Source: Ascidia mentula (taxonomy: Eukaryota > Chordata > Ascidiacea > Phlebobranchia > Ascidiidae). Taken from it: a stretch of DNA of 64,000 nt. The notes beneath the pieces were generated by a model. It searched no databases, was not told the origin of the DNA, and saw nothing but the letters and a program-made list of their open reading frames with translations. Location of the stretch: the NCBI GenBank assembly GCA_947561715.1, contig OX387202.1, positions 15,823,001-15,887,000 of the forward strand, written 5' to 3'. The position numbers and the translations under genes are program-made. This document shows positions 1 through 13,864 of the stretch, one piece after another. How positions within the stretch are numbered: position 1 is the first letter of the stretch; each line of letters starts with the position of its first letter.

Positions 1-3000
1 CCTTGATATCCAGTTACCGAAGCTATGTGAAAAATATCTTGACCAGCGACTAAAATTTGTGCAGGTATTTGTTCCTATGTATGTGTAAAATAATATTTTA
101 AAACTATTGAAAAAAACTTTGTTGTCAATTAATTTGATGCAGTTTAAAAATCATAACATGGTGGTGTTATAAAGAAATTGTGTGTGCAACAAATTGAATA
201 AAATGAAAATAATGATTATTTACCTATATTTAACCTACAATTTCAGCATACTCTAATACTAATAACGTAATTTTATAAAATGTTTGTTTTTGTAGGGTGA
301 CATTAGGAATTATTCTGATATTGTTAAAGCCTGTTGCAACATCGATTGTGTCTACCATGTCGCTTCATTTGGCCTAAGTGGAAAAGATCAGGTAGATACA
401 TTAAAATAAAAATTAAATAAAAATATATTTAAATTGAAAGAAGTCACTTTTTAAGCCTGTTATAAATAATTAAACATTCTTTTTTTTTAGTTGGAAAAAG
501 ACATGAATGAAGCCGTGAACTTCGGCGGAACCAAAAACGTCATTAAGGGTGAGTAGAAAGAGACCTTAAATTTTTTTACTCAACATGAATTTAATCTTGC
601 GAGTATCAGACATTCAATGAATCATCTATCTTTAATGCACGTCCGTTGTTAAGAGTACCCAACCATGGCTGACTCACAATTTTGAACTGATATGTTGGGT
701 ACTTATGAAGCACTCTGTTATGAGACATCATGAATTTTTTATGGGCACAGCATGCCAAGAATGTGGCATCAGCCGTCTGATCTATACAAGCACCTACAAT
801 GTGGTCCTTGAGGGAAAAGCTCTTTGCAACGCCACTGAGGACGCTCCCTATGGCAATCCAGACAAAGTAAAAGAAATGTTGTTATTCTGAAAATGGTTAT
901 TTTTTGTTGTGGTATGGAAGCATAAGGAGCATAAGTGCCAGGACTTACTGAAAACAAGCCACAAAATATTAAAAAGTTATCATGCAAATCGCAATTTGCT
1001 TCCCTAATACAATGTGATTGTTTCCCATTTGCCCTCCAGTTGTCTTAGGTTGAAAATCGTTAAAATAAAAACAAACATTTCAGATGGTGGACTATTACTC
1101 TTCGTCAAAACTCAAAGCTGATAAACTGGTATTGGAAGCGAATGGCTCAGACATAGCCGGTAAGTAATCGAGTGCATATTGCGACCGACCAGTAGTCAAG
1201 TACTAGTACGCTACTTAAGTGCCCACACGCTGTTATGTGCTTATTAACACAAAACGGTTGGGAATTGTATGTGGCTAATCGACCGTGGCATATCGCCTAG
1301 CAACAGACCCAATTTATTTACGACATAATGTAGTCGATGGAGTTAATCGCAACCCTGTTCAACGGTGCTTAATGGAATTGGGGCTTGTTAAACTAATTGC
1401 TGCACAATCTTGTTTCACCAGTAAGGCTTGGTGATTGCATTTGTGATTTGCTGTTTTTAACCTCTTGTTTCAAACGAATTAGCGTAATTATTTGAAGCGG
1501 CCTTCGAGAGACACCAATCACGCGGTGCCGTTGGCAAACACCCCTACCATCACTAGTAAATATAAATGATAATAATTTTCGCCCCGTTTCAACCGCCAAA
1601 CCAACTTCTTGAATGATTTTCAGTTTCGTTTATCAAGGCGAGGGACACTTGCATAGTAATTAGATTTTTGTGCATTTTTTGAAATCAGCAGTTGCAGGTC
1701 GAGAAAACGAAAATAAAACCGTCACCGAGGGGTAACACATTTAAACAAAGGGGTAGACGCGAGTAGCCCAATCTCCCAAAGCATGAATAGGCCAATTCAA
1801 GCAACGTGATACGGTTACTTCAACATCTGATACAGTACTCTGTTCAAACGCTCAAAATCCGCCCCAAATTACCTCTGAACAGCCTTCGAATCGCGTCGAA
1901 CGCCGCAACGTCACTGGGTCAAAGGTTACTGCGTCGTATTGATTATTTTCTTTCATGTCGTTGTAGTTACATTCGTTCGTGCCTTCCCAACGGGATAATC
2001 GTTTGCGGTTATCGTGTTGTGAATGTCAAGCGTGCTTAACATAAACAAACACGTGATACAAGGACAGTAAACGCAGAATTAATGCGTATTTATGCTATTT
2101 TTAGTCGTCGCCCTATGCATCCTTTTCTTGGATATTTACGCCATCGATCGCACGTTGCAGTGGGATTAAACCATAGCTGGCTCGAAGCAAATGTTACCTA
2201 ACAAGTCATGTAGCGAGATGAAAAAATCCTATAAGGCTTAAACTCAAACCTTGATATTGTTTAGGGAAATCGCCTTTGAATTAGTTGTATTTGCGATACC
2301 ACTTCGACAGGCAACTGTATTGTTTTCCCAATTGTTAATTATACGTTCAGCATTCAGAAGTGCCGAAGCTATTGTGGTATGTCCAAACTAACATCCAATA
2401 ATTGCCGTTCGTATCTGGATCACACGCAAGTCTCAATTCAAATTCTGGATATTGACCTTTTTCCGAGAAGGCATGTAGTCAAGCGGCCATTACCACGAGC
2501 GAACCAGTCTGACTAGCTTTAGGTGGTGCATAAAGTTAGCTTTCACATCGCATAACACAAAGCCGCCCGCGACGCCGCAAGCTCCTTATCGGCGATTCCA
2601 TCTGTCAGACGAAATACGTATTTGCGGCTGCGGTAACGTGCAGCCGTATGCGCCTTGGTATTAAGCGATGTAGGTTATTAGTTGGAAGTTTTGCAAAACC
2701 TACGAATGGAATGCCGACTTTTGTTACCAAAAACGTTGCAATACGCATTTCTTTGGATGGCAGACATACACCATGTTGTTATTGTTTTGACAAAGTCTAT
2801 TTAAACCCCAAAAGATAAGTTTGAAAGACGATAAACATATGCAACAAAATGCCCGCTTTGTTTTTGTGTTCTCAGTGCTAACCCCTATGTCTAAATTGGG
2901 TAAGTGTCCATTTTGCCTGTAAATGCTTACGTGGTGCTCGAAGGTATTGCATAATATTGCGAAGTCTTGATTTACAAAATGCACTTAAACCCCCAAACTG

Positions 3001-6000
3001 GCGTTTTACCTGTAATATAGATGTTATATTTTCGCCTATTTTCCTTTTCACAACAAGATTTATAAGAAGTCAGAGTCTATTGAATCTGTAAAGTTTTTCT
3101 GCGACGACCCAACAAATTTAGAGCCCAAATCAGGGGATTTCAGGGCATATGTTTAATTTTGTCCACGTTTTGGTCTAGGATGGATACGAAACACGTTTCT
3201 AGCCCTTATATTTGTCCTATCACCATGGCAGAACGAATAGGTTTTAGCTGGTATGAAATAGGCACTTTGCCATCATCGTCAAACCCTTTTCCGCTATTGC
3301 CAGAATGACTCAACATACTGTACATTATTTACATTCCAGGGGGTTCCCGTCTATCGACCTGCTGCTTGCGACCTGCAGGGATATTTGGGCCTGGAGAAAG
3401 GAGACACATTGACCGGGCAGCGGTGAGATTATGATCTGCAATTTCGTCACTAAAATTTTTGTTTATCTTGCCCGTTCGGCGTGCTACAGTCTTAACCACG
3501 GAATATTTTATTGATCTTACGTCACACTGGGTTAAAAAATGTAAACGGCGGAAAAAAAAACTTTTTATTACATTTCAAATTGACTGGGAAGATAATACTA
3601 TTGTGTTGTTGCTGTCAGGCATATTGTATTTCAATTAATTGTACCAGAAACACAGATTAATTGAAACACAAAATACTGTACGATGTAAGTAGTAAGGATT
3701 TGATTCTTAACGTGCCCCGGCATATTTAATGGGACCTGCAGGTCAAAAGTGGATGGGTTGGGCCAAAATGCCTGAGAACGGCCCAATTACGACTTATCTG
3801 CTTAGCTTTTGAAAATGGACTAGGGCGAATGGTTGCTCCATTACTCAATGGGATAGTTCCACCAAAGTATTGAGGAAGTCCTGACTGTTGATTAGACGTG
3901 TCACCAAACAGAGGTCAATCACCAGGCTTGGCACACAGCATTAGCCAACACAGTCACTTACAAACTTTATACAATTCACTGTTAACCCCAAAACAGCGTG
4001 GTCTTTACTTTGGCTTGTGCGCCATCTCTAATAGGCCAAAGTCTTTCCAACGCATGCGTAGTTGATATATATGGTTTGGTCCCATTACGAACGTGCTTAG
4101 AGTCGACCAACACTATTTAAAAGAAATTAAAAAAAAACACATGCGCAGTTCGCCGGCACGGAAAACAATACCAGAGCAGTGACAGGTAGAACAGTGAAAA
4201 TGTTATGGCCTAAACCTCAGTAACCAACCACAATTCTACCCACCTACTTCTGGAATCACTGATAGGCAAGATAACTGCGGCTGGTGAATTCAGTTATGTG
4301 TGAGTAATGTACGTCTTGAGTGACCTAGTTTAACAACAGACTTGTTTTGGTCTGAAGACTGCTGGGAAATTCTCCCTCTGTGATTAATTGAGCGTCCATC
4401 GTTGGTCGAAACCGGCGGAAATAGGAGGCCTGCATCGATCTAGTGGATCGAGTCCAGACATGATGGGTCAAAAGCCGGGCACTGATATACCAACCAACCG
4501 TATTTCCCGAGAATTGCGCGGCTCCAGATAATTCCTTAAATGATTGCTTCGAAAACGCCAGTTACCGGATACGAAAACGTGATATTATCGTTTTGGTCTC
4601 CGGTGTAGGACTCATGAGTGATGTTTTTTTGTCATTGATTTCGAGCTGGTCAACGTCTCTGTCTGTTTGTCTGTGTCAGTTACCAAAGGATTTTGCCTGT
4701 TCGTCCATGTTATGAAGGTCTGAAGGAAGTGGAACTGACTTCTTTTCCATTTCCTGGTGCTGTGGAGTCTTGCAGCAAAACTTGATTTCTTTTTCAAGTT
4801 CCTGAGCTTCGGCCACAACATAATACTGCAGTGTTTTGTGGCATATTTATCAATACTCGAATTAGTTTTTGTTGCATTAAAAAGATAAAAAAAATGCCAA
4901 GCCCTCAGCATACACGAACTTTGTCCTATTGGTACAAATAATAAATATGGCGCATGTACATTAAAGCAGAATCCAATTAATTTTATGTTCGTTCTGAAAG
5001 CTAGTTGGTCAAAACCCAGCTGGATGTCGCCGCAATTTCAATCACGAATCCCCAAACAATGGCACCAGCTGTTTGTGGGAAAACCACGTTGTAAAAGTCG
5101 AAATTACGATGTTTTTTTCAATGTCTGCAAGCACACAGCATCGTTAAATTGCTGTGGGTGTGTACTTTCTGTTTTAAAGTTTGTCAATTATTACTCTTTG
5201 TACAAATGACCGTAAAGCACAGATCGAATTCTTAAAATAAAGCGCAGTTTCCAAAAGTTTGTCGTTATATATTTTTGTGGATGTGTCAATCTTTATTTTG
5301 TCCATTCTTAATATAAATTCGAACACCGTGTCAAAAATGTCTAATTCAGCAAAAAGTAGGAATGCTGTTTTTTCCAAACTTCAGTAAATTGATTTGTTCC
5401 CAAACGTGTTTTTTCGCGTTAATTGCGCGACAATTTCAAGCCAGAACAAGTGTACTGATACAGGGGTCGTATCTTGTAAGTGGTAACCGTATACTGTCAT
5501 TTGGACAGTCGGTGTCTGATTACAAATGTAATGGAGACTGTACGTTAATTTGGGCGCCACACAAATGTTTAAACGTTTTTCAAACTGTTTTCCATTAAAC
5601 CTATTCATTAAAATCCAATATAGGCGTTTTAAAAACATCAAATGGTTTTCCCAGTTATGAACCCGCCCTCTCATCCAGCTTATTGCATTTTTATTGGATG
5701 AGCGACATTAACCCATGTTGACTCGCTACAATGCGAAGGTCGTGATAGCCGCGAGTTTTTTAAATTCACGATGTTGGTTGGCCGACCAGAGTCAGACAGT
5801 TAACCAGCAAGGCCGTCATGCCAGTCGTCGGCTCGTCAAAATGATTTTATTTCCTGTCTGACGTCAACTTTTTAGTTCATTGTATAGAAGCGCAGAGTCG
5901 CCTGACGAACCAATTACGTAGTCATCCATTGCGTATTAGTAATTTAATTATTTTTAACATAGTAACCTCGAAAATGGTGGTCGATCTTCTAAAAGGATCA

Positions 6001-9000
6001 TGTTTCAATTGGCACTGTACGGAGCTTTCTGTAGTTATCGTTTCTCCTTTCGTCGTTCGCGTATTAATACAGGATATAATGCTTGTGTAACGTCGTGTCA
6101 TGCACGCTGACGGTGCTGTTAAAGTACAGTATTCAAAAAGTCTGGAAAAATTTCGGCAGGAGTTTGGCCATGGCTAAAGATTCGATTTATTTTGGCATTG
6201 ACAGTTGGTCGATGTGAAACTTGGCTTTCCTCTGGGATATCAGCCGCTGAAATGGAAAATTGCATTTTGTCACATGGGAACTCTCTTTCCAAATGAATCG
6301 CTTACGCCAAAATGTTCCACTTCTGAATCTTCCCTTATATAGCGAACATTGCCTTCCTGGGAGAACGGCATGACATACGCACCGTCACAACCACAACAGG
6401 GTCGTTTAGCGAGCTGGCAGCAGCCAACCTTAGTTTTCGGAAGTTCCTAACCGCGGCGCAGCTGTAATGTACGATGCACCATATGCCCCTACTTGCAGCG
6501 TTGTTGTGTACCGACGTTCTGATGGGTTTCCAGCTTGCAGTGTACCGTTTCTCGGTTGCCCGCTTCTACAGCATTCTTATTGTCTTTACCTTGACCATAT
6601 ATAAGGACGTGATGTTTGTCATCGTGCAGATTTCTTGCTTATGATGTAACAAAAACTGTTCCTTTAGTTTGCATCATGTTGAAATGCGTGTTTTATTTTG
6701 CGGGCTCTGTGAGTTGCGAGTAAGTCCTTAGTACCATAAAACGACTCGGCAAATTGTGGTTGCAAAGTGCTTATGTGCGCATCGTACCGTCTCATAAACC
6801 CGAAAATTGGCGCCGAACGCCCATGCAATATTAATGATTCCCATATTTTCGCAGGCGCTCGTGGAAATGAACGTGGTCATTTTGAAGATCGGAGATGCAA
6901 CGGTCGACTGGGTGCATGTTAATAACTTGGTACAAATTCACCTTCTAGCTTTGGCCGCCCTATCTCCTGCTGGCAAGGGCATAGCGGTACGTGGTTTGAT
7001 CATATTTTTTTGTATCAGCTTTATTTTGTTGTACGTATTTGTCATGCTTTTTTAGCGAAAATGGCCATCGTGTCATCGGCAGTACTGCGTTTGAGTCACT
7101 TGAAAACTGTCAAACAAGCAACCCGATCTTGTAGGCTTAAGGCCTAATTAGCATGTGATATTCTTCTAAATAACAGCTGCCTTTTGTAGTTGTCGTGTAA
7201 CATACTTACAGTAGTTAGCGACTTGTACAGTAGTTTTAAATGTGTGATCTGTGATCAGTATGGCCACCGTTACCTGCGTAACTTCCTTTAATTATGAGTA
7301 TTGCCAAAGAGTCATTCAATAAAGACCGACGTAAAAACGATTTTGTTCAACTTAGGTTGTATTACGCTTCCCAAAACCATACTGTGATCTTCACAATCGC
7401 TTGCTCTCTCCTAGAGCTAGACGATGAATTATTCAAACTCGCGTCTTGTGTGACGAAATAACTGGCGGCGTGGCGTGAGCGCTTACGCCGATTGTCACGT
7501 AACAATCCCCGCGAATGAAGATAAAGGTCTCCCGCCGAGTTTGCTAATCAACTGGGAATGCTAGAATGAGAGCGTGCGGCATAATACTAACGCTCCCAAA
7601 AGCCCACGCCCTCATACTGTCGCTTTGAAAACGCCCACTCTTTAGATGACGTAATGCAGCGCTTTTGTTTAACCGACGTAGCGTTAGCCCTCAATCTTCA
7701 TTTCAATGGGTATAACGTTTGAGGAGAAATGTTATATTTAGCTTTGCAAGGTGAATTCTAGGAATGGCACGTTTTTTTGGTTAGAAATGGAACGCCCTTC
7801 ATACTGATAACGAAATTTATAAACCGGCCAATGTGTATACATCTGGGCTTATTCGAAACAAAATTAAAATGGGATTAATTTTGAAAACTTTCACAAGAAG
7901 TTATGCCACTATTAGTTTTGTGGCCTTGTGCTCTTAAACTTTGCATTCGCGGTAATTGCCACGTGTAGCTTTAAATGCCAAGTAAATCACGTCCACACAG
8001 TATAAGCCGCTCAAAGATAGAATGAAATGCAGACAATGAAGGTCGAATGCTGTTACAAATGACTCTATTACGTCACAAGCTCAATTATTATTCATGCGTC
8101 AACAACGCATGCAAGTATGTGCTAATATATCAAAGTGTCCCGCAAGCTTTTGTCAAACCAACGCATCTCCCACAGATACATATGAATAGGCAAGCAAGTA
8201 CGTTAGAAGTGCTGTAAGCCACATGAGGTACCCGGATCTCAATCATTACCTCTCGAAAGATACAGCGGCCCCATTAAACTTAGCAAACAGTTGATGTACT
8301 ACTTTTGCTGTTGTTGAAATGCAGTGTTTTGTTTTTTGTGTAGGCTGGCAAGGCTTACTTCGTATCAGACAACAAACCCATGCCATTCTTCGAATTCCTG
8401 TCACCTCTGGTAGGTCCAGTCTCATTTATCGTTACTTATATTAATGTTATTTCAAAACTGGGAGGTAATATTCACGTATATTAAAATTTTGTGAAATGCA
8501 GACAGGGCTACTGTATGAGGTCTTATCAGTGCAGCTGGTATGACGGTGTCTGTGGGGTGGCCCAGCTGGTTAACTATTGCCACGTGACATGCTTTTTCTC
8601 TTCTGTAGCTTACTAATCATTGTGACTCGTTTGCTTTTTTATTGTATTCGCATTTCAGAAAATGTAGAAACAAGTTTGTGAAAATTAAAGTAATATTTAG
8701 GTGCGGAAAACGAGTTAATTACACGGAGTTGGAAAGCCAAAGCTAGTACGCCGATCAGCCATCATTATTAAGCAAACGTTGTGAACACTGCTGTGCTCAT
8801 CATCAGTGCTGCCAGTTCACAGACGTAATATTGTATGTGGAGTCCACTAAACATACTAAGACTTCACGCACAAGTTTTGAACGTTTATCTTGATTTTCGC
8901 CCGCTTATGTTCTAAGGTTAAGAGCAGTGATTCACAACCATGATCCTTATCAGCCCTTTAAAATCACCCAACCCTTTTAATAATCTTGCCCCCTTCTCAT

Positions 9001-12000
9001 GATAGTAGTGGTGTATTTATTTAACCAACTTCATTACCGCACCCAGGCATTCCTAGGGACACACACTGTTTAAGGAGCCCTGGTTTAGAGGAGAGCCAAG
9101 TGGAAACAATCACTCCGCAGTCGCGTTAGAAATGGAGCTCTTTTTGTCTCCCGACATCTTCTCACAGACTTGTTCCATCTAACTTACTATAGGGGGGATT
9201 TTTATTGGGCGTTTCAGAACCTTATCGGAATTCTTTTGATTATTATGTTTATTGTTAACTTTTTGAAGAAACACGTTTTTTTAAATCGTTGAATAGCTTT
9301 TAATGTGGGCATTCATTGGCTTTGCGTTGGCGAAACTGTTAAACAATCAAATACCCGTTGGTCGCAGTATCAAGTAACAAGTAGCCGGTGCCGAACATGA
9401 GGCGCTGGTGTAACTTTCGAAACCTCCCGTGTAACCGCACCCCTCCAAATACTTACCCAAGCCGAGAAGTTCAAAGAATTAGGGACCCGTTCTTCTAACA
9501 TTCAATACAAAACCTGTTCTTTTGTTTTTGCAGTGGACCGGCCTCCATCGTACCCTGCCACGCTACAAGTGCCCTTACATATTCGTCTACTACGCCGGTA
9601 AGTGCGCTCGGCATCGCGACGCCCGCCCGATTGTGGAATAACCGCCGTTCCGTAGGCCGGGGGTGTGTTTTGTTCCCACAGACAAAACCTACACACGTGT
9701 TGATCCTTAGTCAATTTCGCGCACAAAGTAGAAAGAAATGGTGGTTTATGACGTAATAATCTTCAGATTTTTCTAATTTCGTGATAGGACTCTCCGCTTA
9801 TCGTTCACACCCATTTTGTTGTTGATGCTTTAAAAAGTGTGAAGCTATGTTAAACGGCATATAGCGAAATTACAATATTATCTACTATAGTAGAATTCTG
9901 CAACAACAAAAATTCTCAACCGATTCGTTGCGCGACCGAGTTAAACTTGTCCGGACTAAAGTACACGAAACCAACTGAGGGATCCTTTGTAGTATCGGCG
10001 CCACATTGAGTCCTCTACTCCCTCCTATTTAAACTGCCGCTTTTTACTGTTTAATTTCCAAGAGGGTACTTCGTCGTTGTGTATATACTTAAGCAAACGT
10101 ATCTTTCAACGAAGTTTAAGGCAGCATTTGTGGAGCATAACTGACGAAATACACTTGGGTGTAATTTGACCTCTTTAACACGAACGAACCCCATCATACA
10201 GTTGTATTAAGCGGATTGTGGACAATTGCGACATACTGGTGTGTGTACTTTTACGGTACACCGTACATACAACGCGAACGAAGATGTCTGGAACGATTGT
10301 ATGACAAAAATGTTCTGCGTCGCGCTACTTTCATTCAATCATTTCAAAATCCCAAGCATTCCACTCAGACACAGACGCCTAAACCCCTAAACCGACTATA
10401 CAGGTGCCGATTTTAAACCAATCAAGTTAATCACACAATACTTTCTTTGCAGCATTCTTGATGGAGCTGGTTTATCATTTGCTGAAGCCCTGGCGCGTCG
10501 TAGCTCCGCTGGCAACGAGGACAGAGGTAATTACCGGGGATATATGGTTTCTTTGCCGTACTTTTCTGAAGGCGTTTTGTATCCGTTATGCTGTTGTCTC
10601 ATCGGTATGTGAAAGTAGGTAAATGTTGCCTTCACTCGATAGAACGGTATCCGACTGCTGAACACGTGTAATTTACCACTTGACTATGGCCGGTTTGACG
10701 TTCTTGCTAACGATTTAACGAGCGGATTAAATATTTCGCTATACCACTTGATTGCTTAGGCCCTCAGCAAGACGAACTTTTATGACGTGATAAAGTGAAA
10801 GGTCCCACACAAATTTCCCATTGAAGTAGTTTAGAAATGCAAATTCTGCACTTGCAGGATGTGGTTACTGTTGCGTGTTGATGTACCTGATTTTCAACAG
10901 CTCCTCGCGCCCCAAGGCGCAGCGCGAAGCCACGATAAACAATAACAACGTAGACAGCGGAAGTCCAAATCTAACCCATTCACTTCCTTGTTGACAAACT
11001 TAGATCCTCTGAATTTGGTTAACCAGCAGGCATTGGGCTGTTTATAAAAGTGCGGGCTTTATAAAAAATTGTTAAAAAAAGCAACATAGCGCCTAAAATT
11101 TCAAATTTGGTGTGTTGGTTGGTATTTTGTGTGGCGTCGCTTAGCAACGTGTGGTCGGCAGCATCGTATACTCAATTCCAAAATTTTGACAGCTTAACCT
11201 ACAACCACCCATCATTATATGACTGCTTTGCATAATTATGGCCAAGCCGTTTTCGATATCGTGTTTTTCCAGTATTACCGGTGCCAGTCAAAAATAACTT
11301 TCCGCATGTTAGCTTGCCGACCAATATTTTTCAGCATTAACAGTGCGCCGTTTTAAGGAAAAATGTTGCGTGATTTTGACTGGCGTCTATTGTAGGGTAT
11401 TATTAACTTAACCATTGAACCAGCACCTTTTTAAACAAATATTATGTGAGGTGTCAAGTGAACGTTTGTTGTTAAAACAGTGGAAAGTTAATGCCATACA
11501 CAGTACAGCTTACTTTCATGCAAAACTTGAAGTAGGTTCATGAAATCGTGATGATCTTCACCCTTGCAATGTCGTCAGATAAATCAATTTGTATTGTCGT
11601 ATCAAAAGTATGGCAGTAGATTGTCGTACTAGGTATGATGGCACAACAGGCCATAAGTCAGCGATTTGAACGCCGCCACACGCTTTCGACTACTTCCTGA
11701 AACGCGTACCGACTTGTTTGGCTTGACATGCATCTACACTATGGTCCAGCAGTACTGGTATATACAGTGTCATGTTTCTGGTGCTGGATTTACGTGTAAA
11801 CTTTTCTCATGAAATGCACACTCAGCTAGTTGTTGGTGTCATTTAGCTGGGTTTAATAGTGGGGTTCTACGCATACGGTAATCTACCAGTGCCTATATCA
11901 TTGCTTGGTACTTCCACCCCAGAGTTTCTTTTGCTCATTGAGCCTCGTTTATCTTGTGACTTGATTTCATTTTTGTTACTTTAATGTCCTACTGAGTTTT

Positions 12001-13864
12001 TAAAGGTTGTCGTTTTTTGTAGCTGCATAATGTGCGAATTATAAATTGAACAGTTTTCGTTCTATATGCCCCTGTAATATTGCTAATTAACCCGTGTGAA
12101 CCAACTTGACATTGAAATTGACAACCGATTACACTCAAGTCGTGTCCAATTAACCCGCACAGACATATATAAAACTCTTTTTAATAGTGCAAACCTTGTA
12201 TCACATGCATTTCTGTAGAGTCAAAAACACTCCAGGTTAACTGGATATGTGGTGAGTACGGCAGTGGTTAAAACTGCCCTTTACCATTGTACCATTACAA
12301 TATAGCGCGTAGTTAACCTAGTGTTTGTTAAACCCGTGCAATGCTTGTCAGAGATACAATTTAGTGAAAATTGTGTCACCCGCTTGGCTGTACGCTTTCG
12401 TGTTCCAATATACCGAGCTCAGGTCGCCTATTTATAGACTGCGCAAAATGTCCTATCAGTTTTTATGTAAGAATAAAATCCTTGTCCAGAACAAAGGATT
12501 GTTTTCCTTTTGTCCAAATATCCTGCTTGCCCGATACGTATATATCCTGAAACTTTGATCCCTGGATATGAAAATTGTTGATTCCACGTGTGCCTATTCC
12601 TCGCTGCAAGTGGAAAAATCAGCTTGAAACTTCAAACTTAACTGCATAATTTATTTCATTGCTAAAGCAAAACTGTTTGAGGTAACGCACGTGGAGGTAC
12701 AATGACGTCATGTTGAGACTCGCTTACTCTTGACATTGCGTGCCAACAACTCGTCTCGGGTTCGATAACCGGAAAGAGCGACCGCTTAATAGAGTGACTC
12801 GACAAAATCCGCGGTAAAGTTTTCGAATTTTGGGCTGTCCGAGGTTTTGTGATGCTCCATTGATAGTTAAGTTGTCCACAGTGACCGTGGAATTAAGCAC
12901 GTAGTCAATAGCGGTGGAATTTGTTACTATGAACTTATTTACTTGATTTTGTTCAACTTGTGATGTTATACCAAAATGTTTACAATCAAGTCAATTGACT
13001 GTCATTTCCAAACTATTGTTGTTTGCAGACGAAATCCCAATTTATTCCGACATGTATTTATGCCTGGGGCACCAATAGCACTTAAAACACAATTATTAAA
13101 TCCGAAGCAAGTTTTTTTTGCTCTCACTGTCTCGCATCTCACAAGCAAAAAGCGCAAGGCACGGCGTCGCGCTTATGGTGTTTATAAATTCCTTGTGCTG
13201 CTGTCCACGTCATAAAAGCGCCTTTGTGACGCAAGTCCCGATTAGAACGGATAACTGCTTGCTTAAGGCTACACGCAGAATGCGACTTAACGGTGCGTGT
13301 CGTTGATTAAAAGACATAAACGTTTCGTGTTATACTGTATGGGTGAGATTTTTATGAATGAAACTTTCTTGTTTGCAGATCATGAAGATGGGACTTTCCC
13401 ATTACCACCGCATGGACAAGGCAATGAAAGAGCTCGGTTACAAACCCAAAGAATACGATTTCGCTGACGTGGTAAAGTTGTACCTGAAAGAACGCCCCAA
13501 ACCAGGTAAAAACGACGGCAATAAGTTTTTTTTTCGATTAGGAAACAGCAACAAAACCTTGCTGTACAAGCAATAAGCCAATAATAAAATTTTGCTGTAT
13601 TGAACACTCAGTAATAGCAACCTGTTAAGAATAGCCCGAAAACTGTCGCACTTTCTCTATTACAAAGACGTACCCGTGTTTTTAATTGGGCTCTGTGCGT
13701 GTCATTTGGACTCAAACGCTAAACAATATATTTTATGCAACCTATATTGACCCAATTACCATGTTTTTTGCTGTTCAGCCTCCAGCGGTGATAGCTCGTT
13801 CTGGGCCAAAGTCGTCCTCTTTGGAATCGTGATCCTCTGCTGTTTCTTGCAGCTTATGCTCTAG
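1..13864 (+). CDS. SDR42E1/E2-like short-chain dehydrogenase (3-beta-HSD family), 5'-truncated by window edge
   Basis: Twelve exons: 1-64 (partial), 296-391, 491-548, 751-866, 1084-1159, 3340-3422, 6855-6986, 8344-8409, 9534-9597, 10453-10526, 13379-13505, 13779-13864. All junctions are GT-AG and phases match, giving 346 residues ending in TAG at 13862-13864. The order follows the SDR42E family: [19 protein letters not shown] (catalytic Ser), YYSSSK (the YxxxK Tyr/Lys pair), [21 protein letters not shown], and KELGY near the end. The last exon encodes a hydrophobic C-terminal segment (about [15 protein letters not shown]), consistent with membrane anchoring. The N-terminal nucleotide-binding glycine motif must lie upstream of the window. 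The family is NAD(P)-dependent and related to 3-beta-hydroxysteroid dehydrogenases; the substrate is unknown. The largest introns are 1160-3339, 3423-6854, 6987-8343, 8410-9533 and 10527-13378. I see no second gene in them. E1 and E2 cannot be told apart here. Confidence 0.9.
8925..9082. mobile_element. hAT-like non-autonomous element (MITE) in SDR intron
   Basis: A 158-bp segment begins CAGTGATTCACAACC and ends GTTTAAGGAGCCCTG. Its ends form a weak imperfect inverted repeat of the CAGNG type typical of hAT elements. It is flanked by near-identical 8-bp sequences, GTTAAGAG at 8917-8924 and GTTTAGAG at 9083-9090 (7 of 8 match), as expected of an aged hAT target duplication. It has no coding capacity. 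The start resembles the CAGTG-TTC-CAACC ends common in Charlie-type elements. The terminal-repeat match is only about 9 of 15, so this is a tentative call. Confidence 0.4.
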
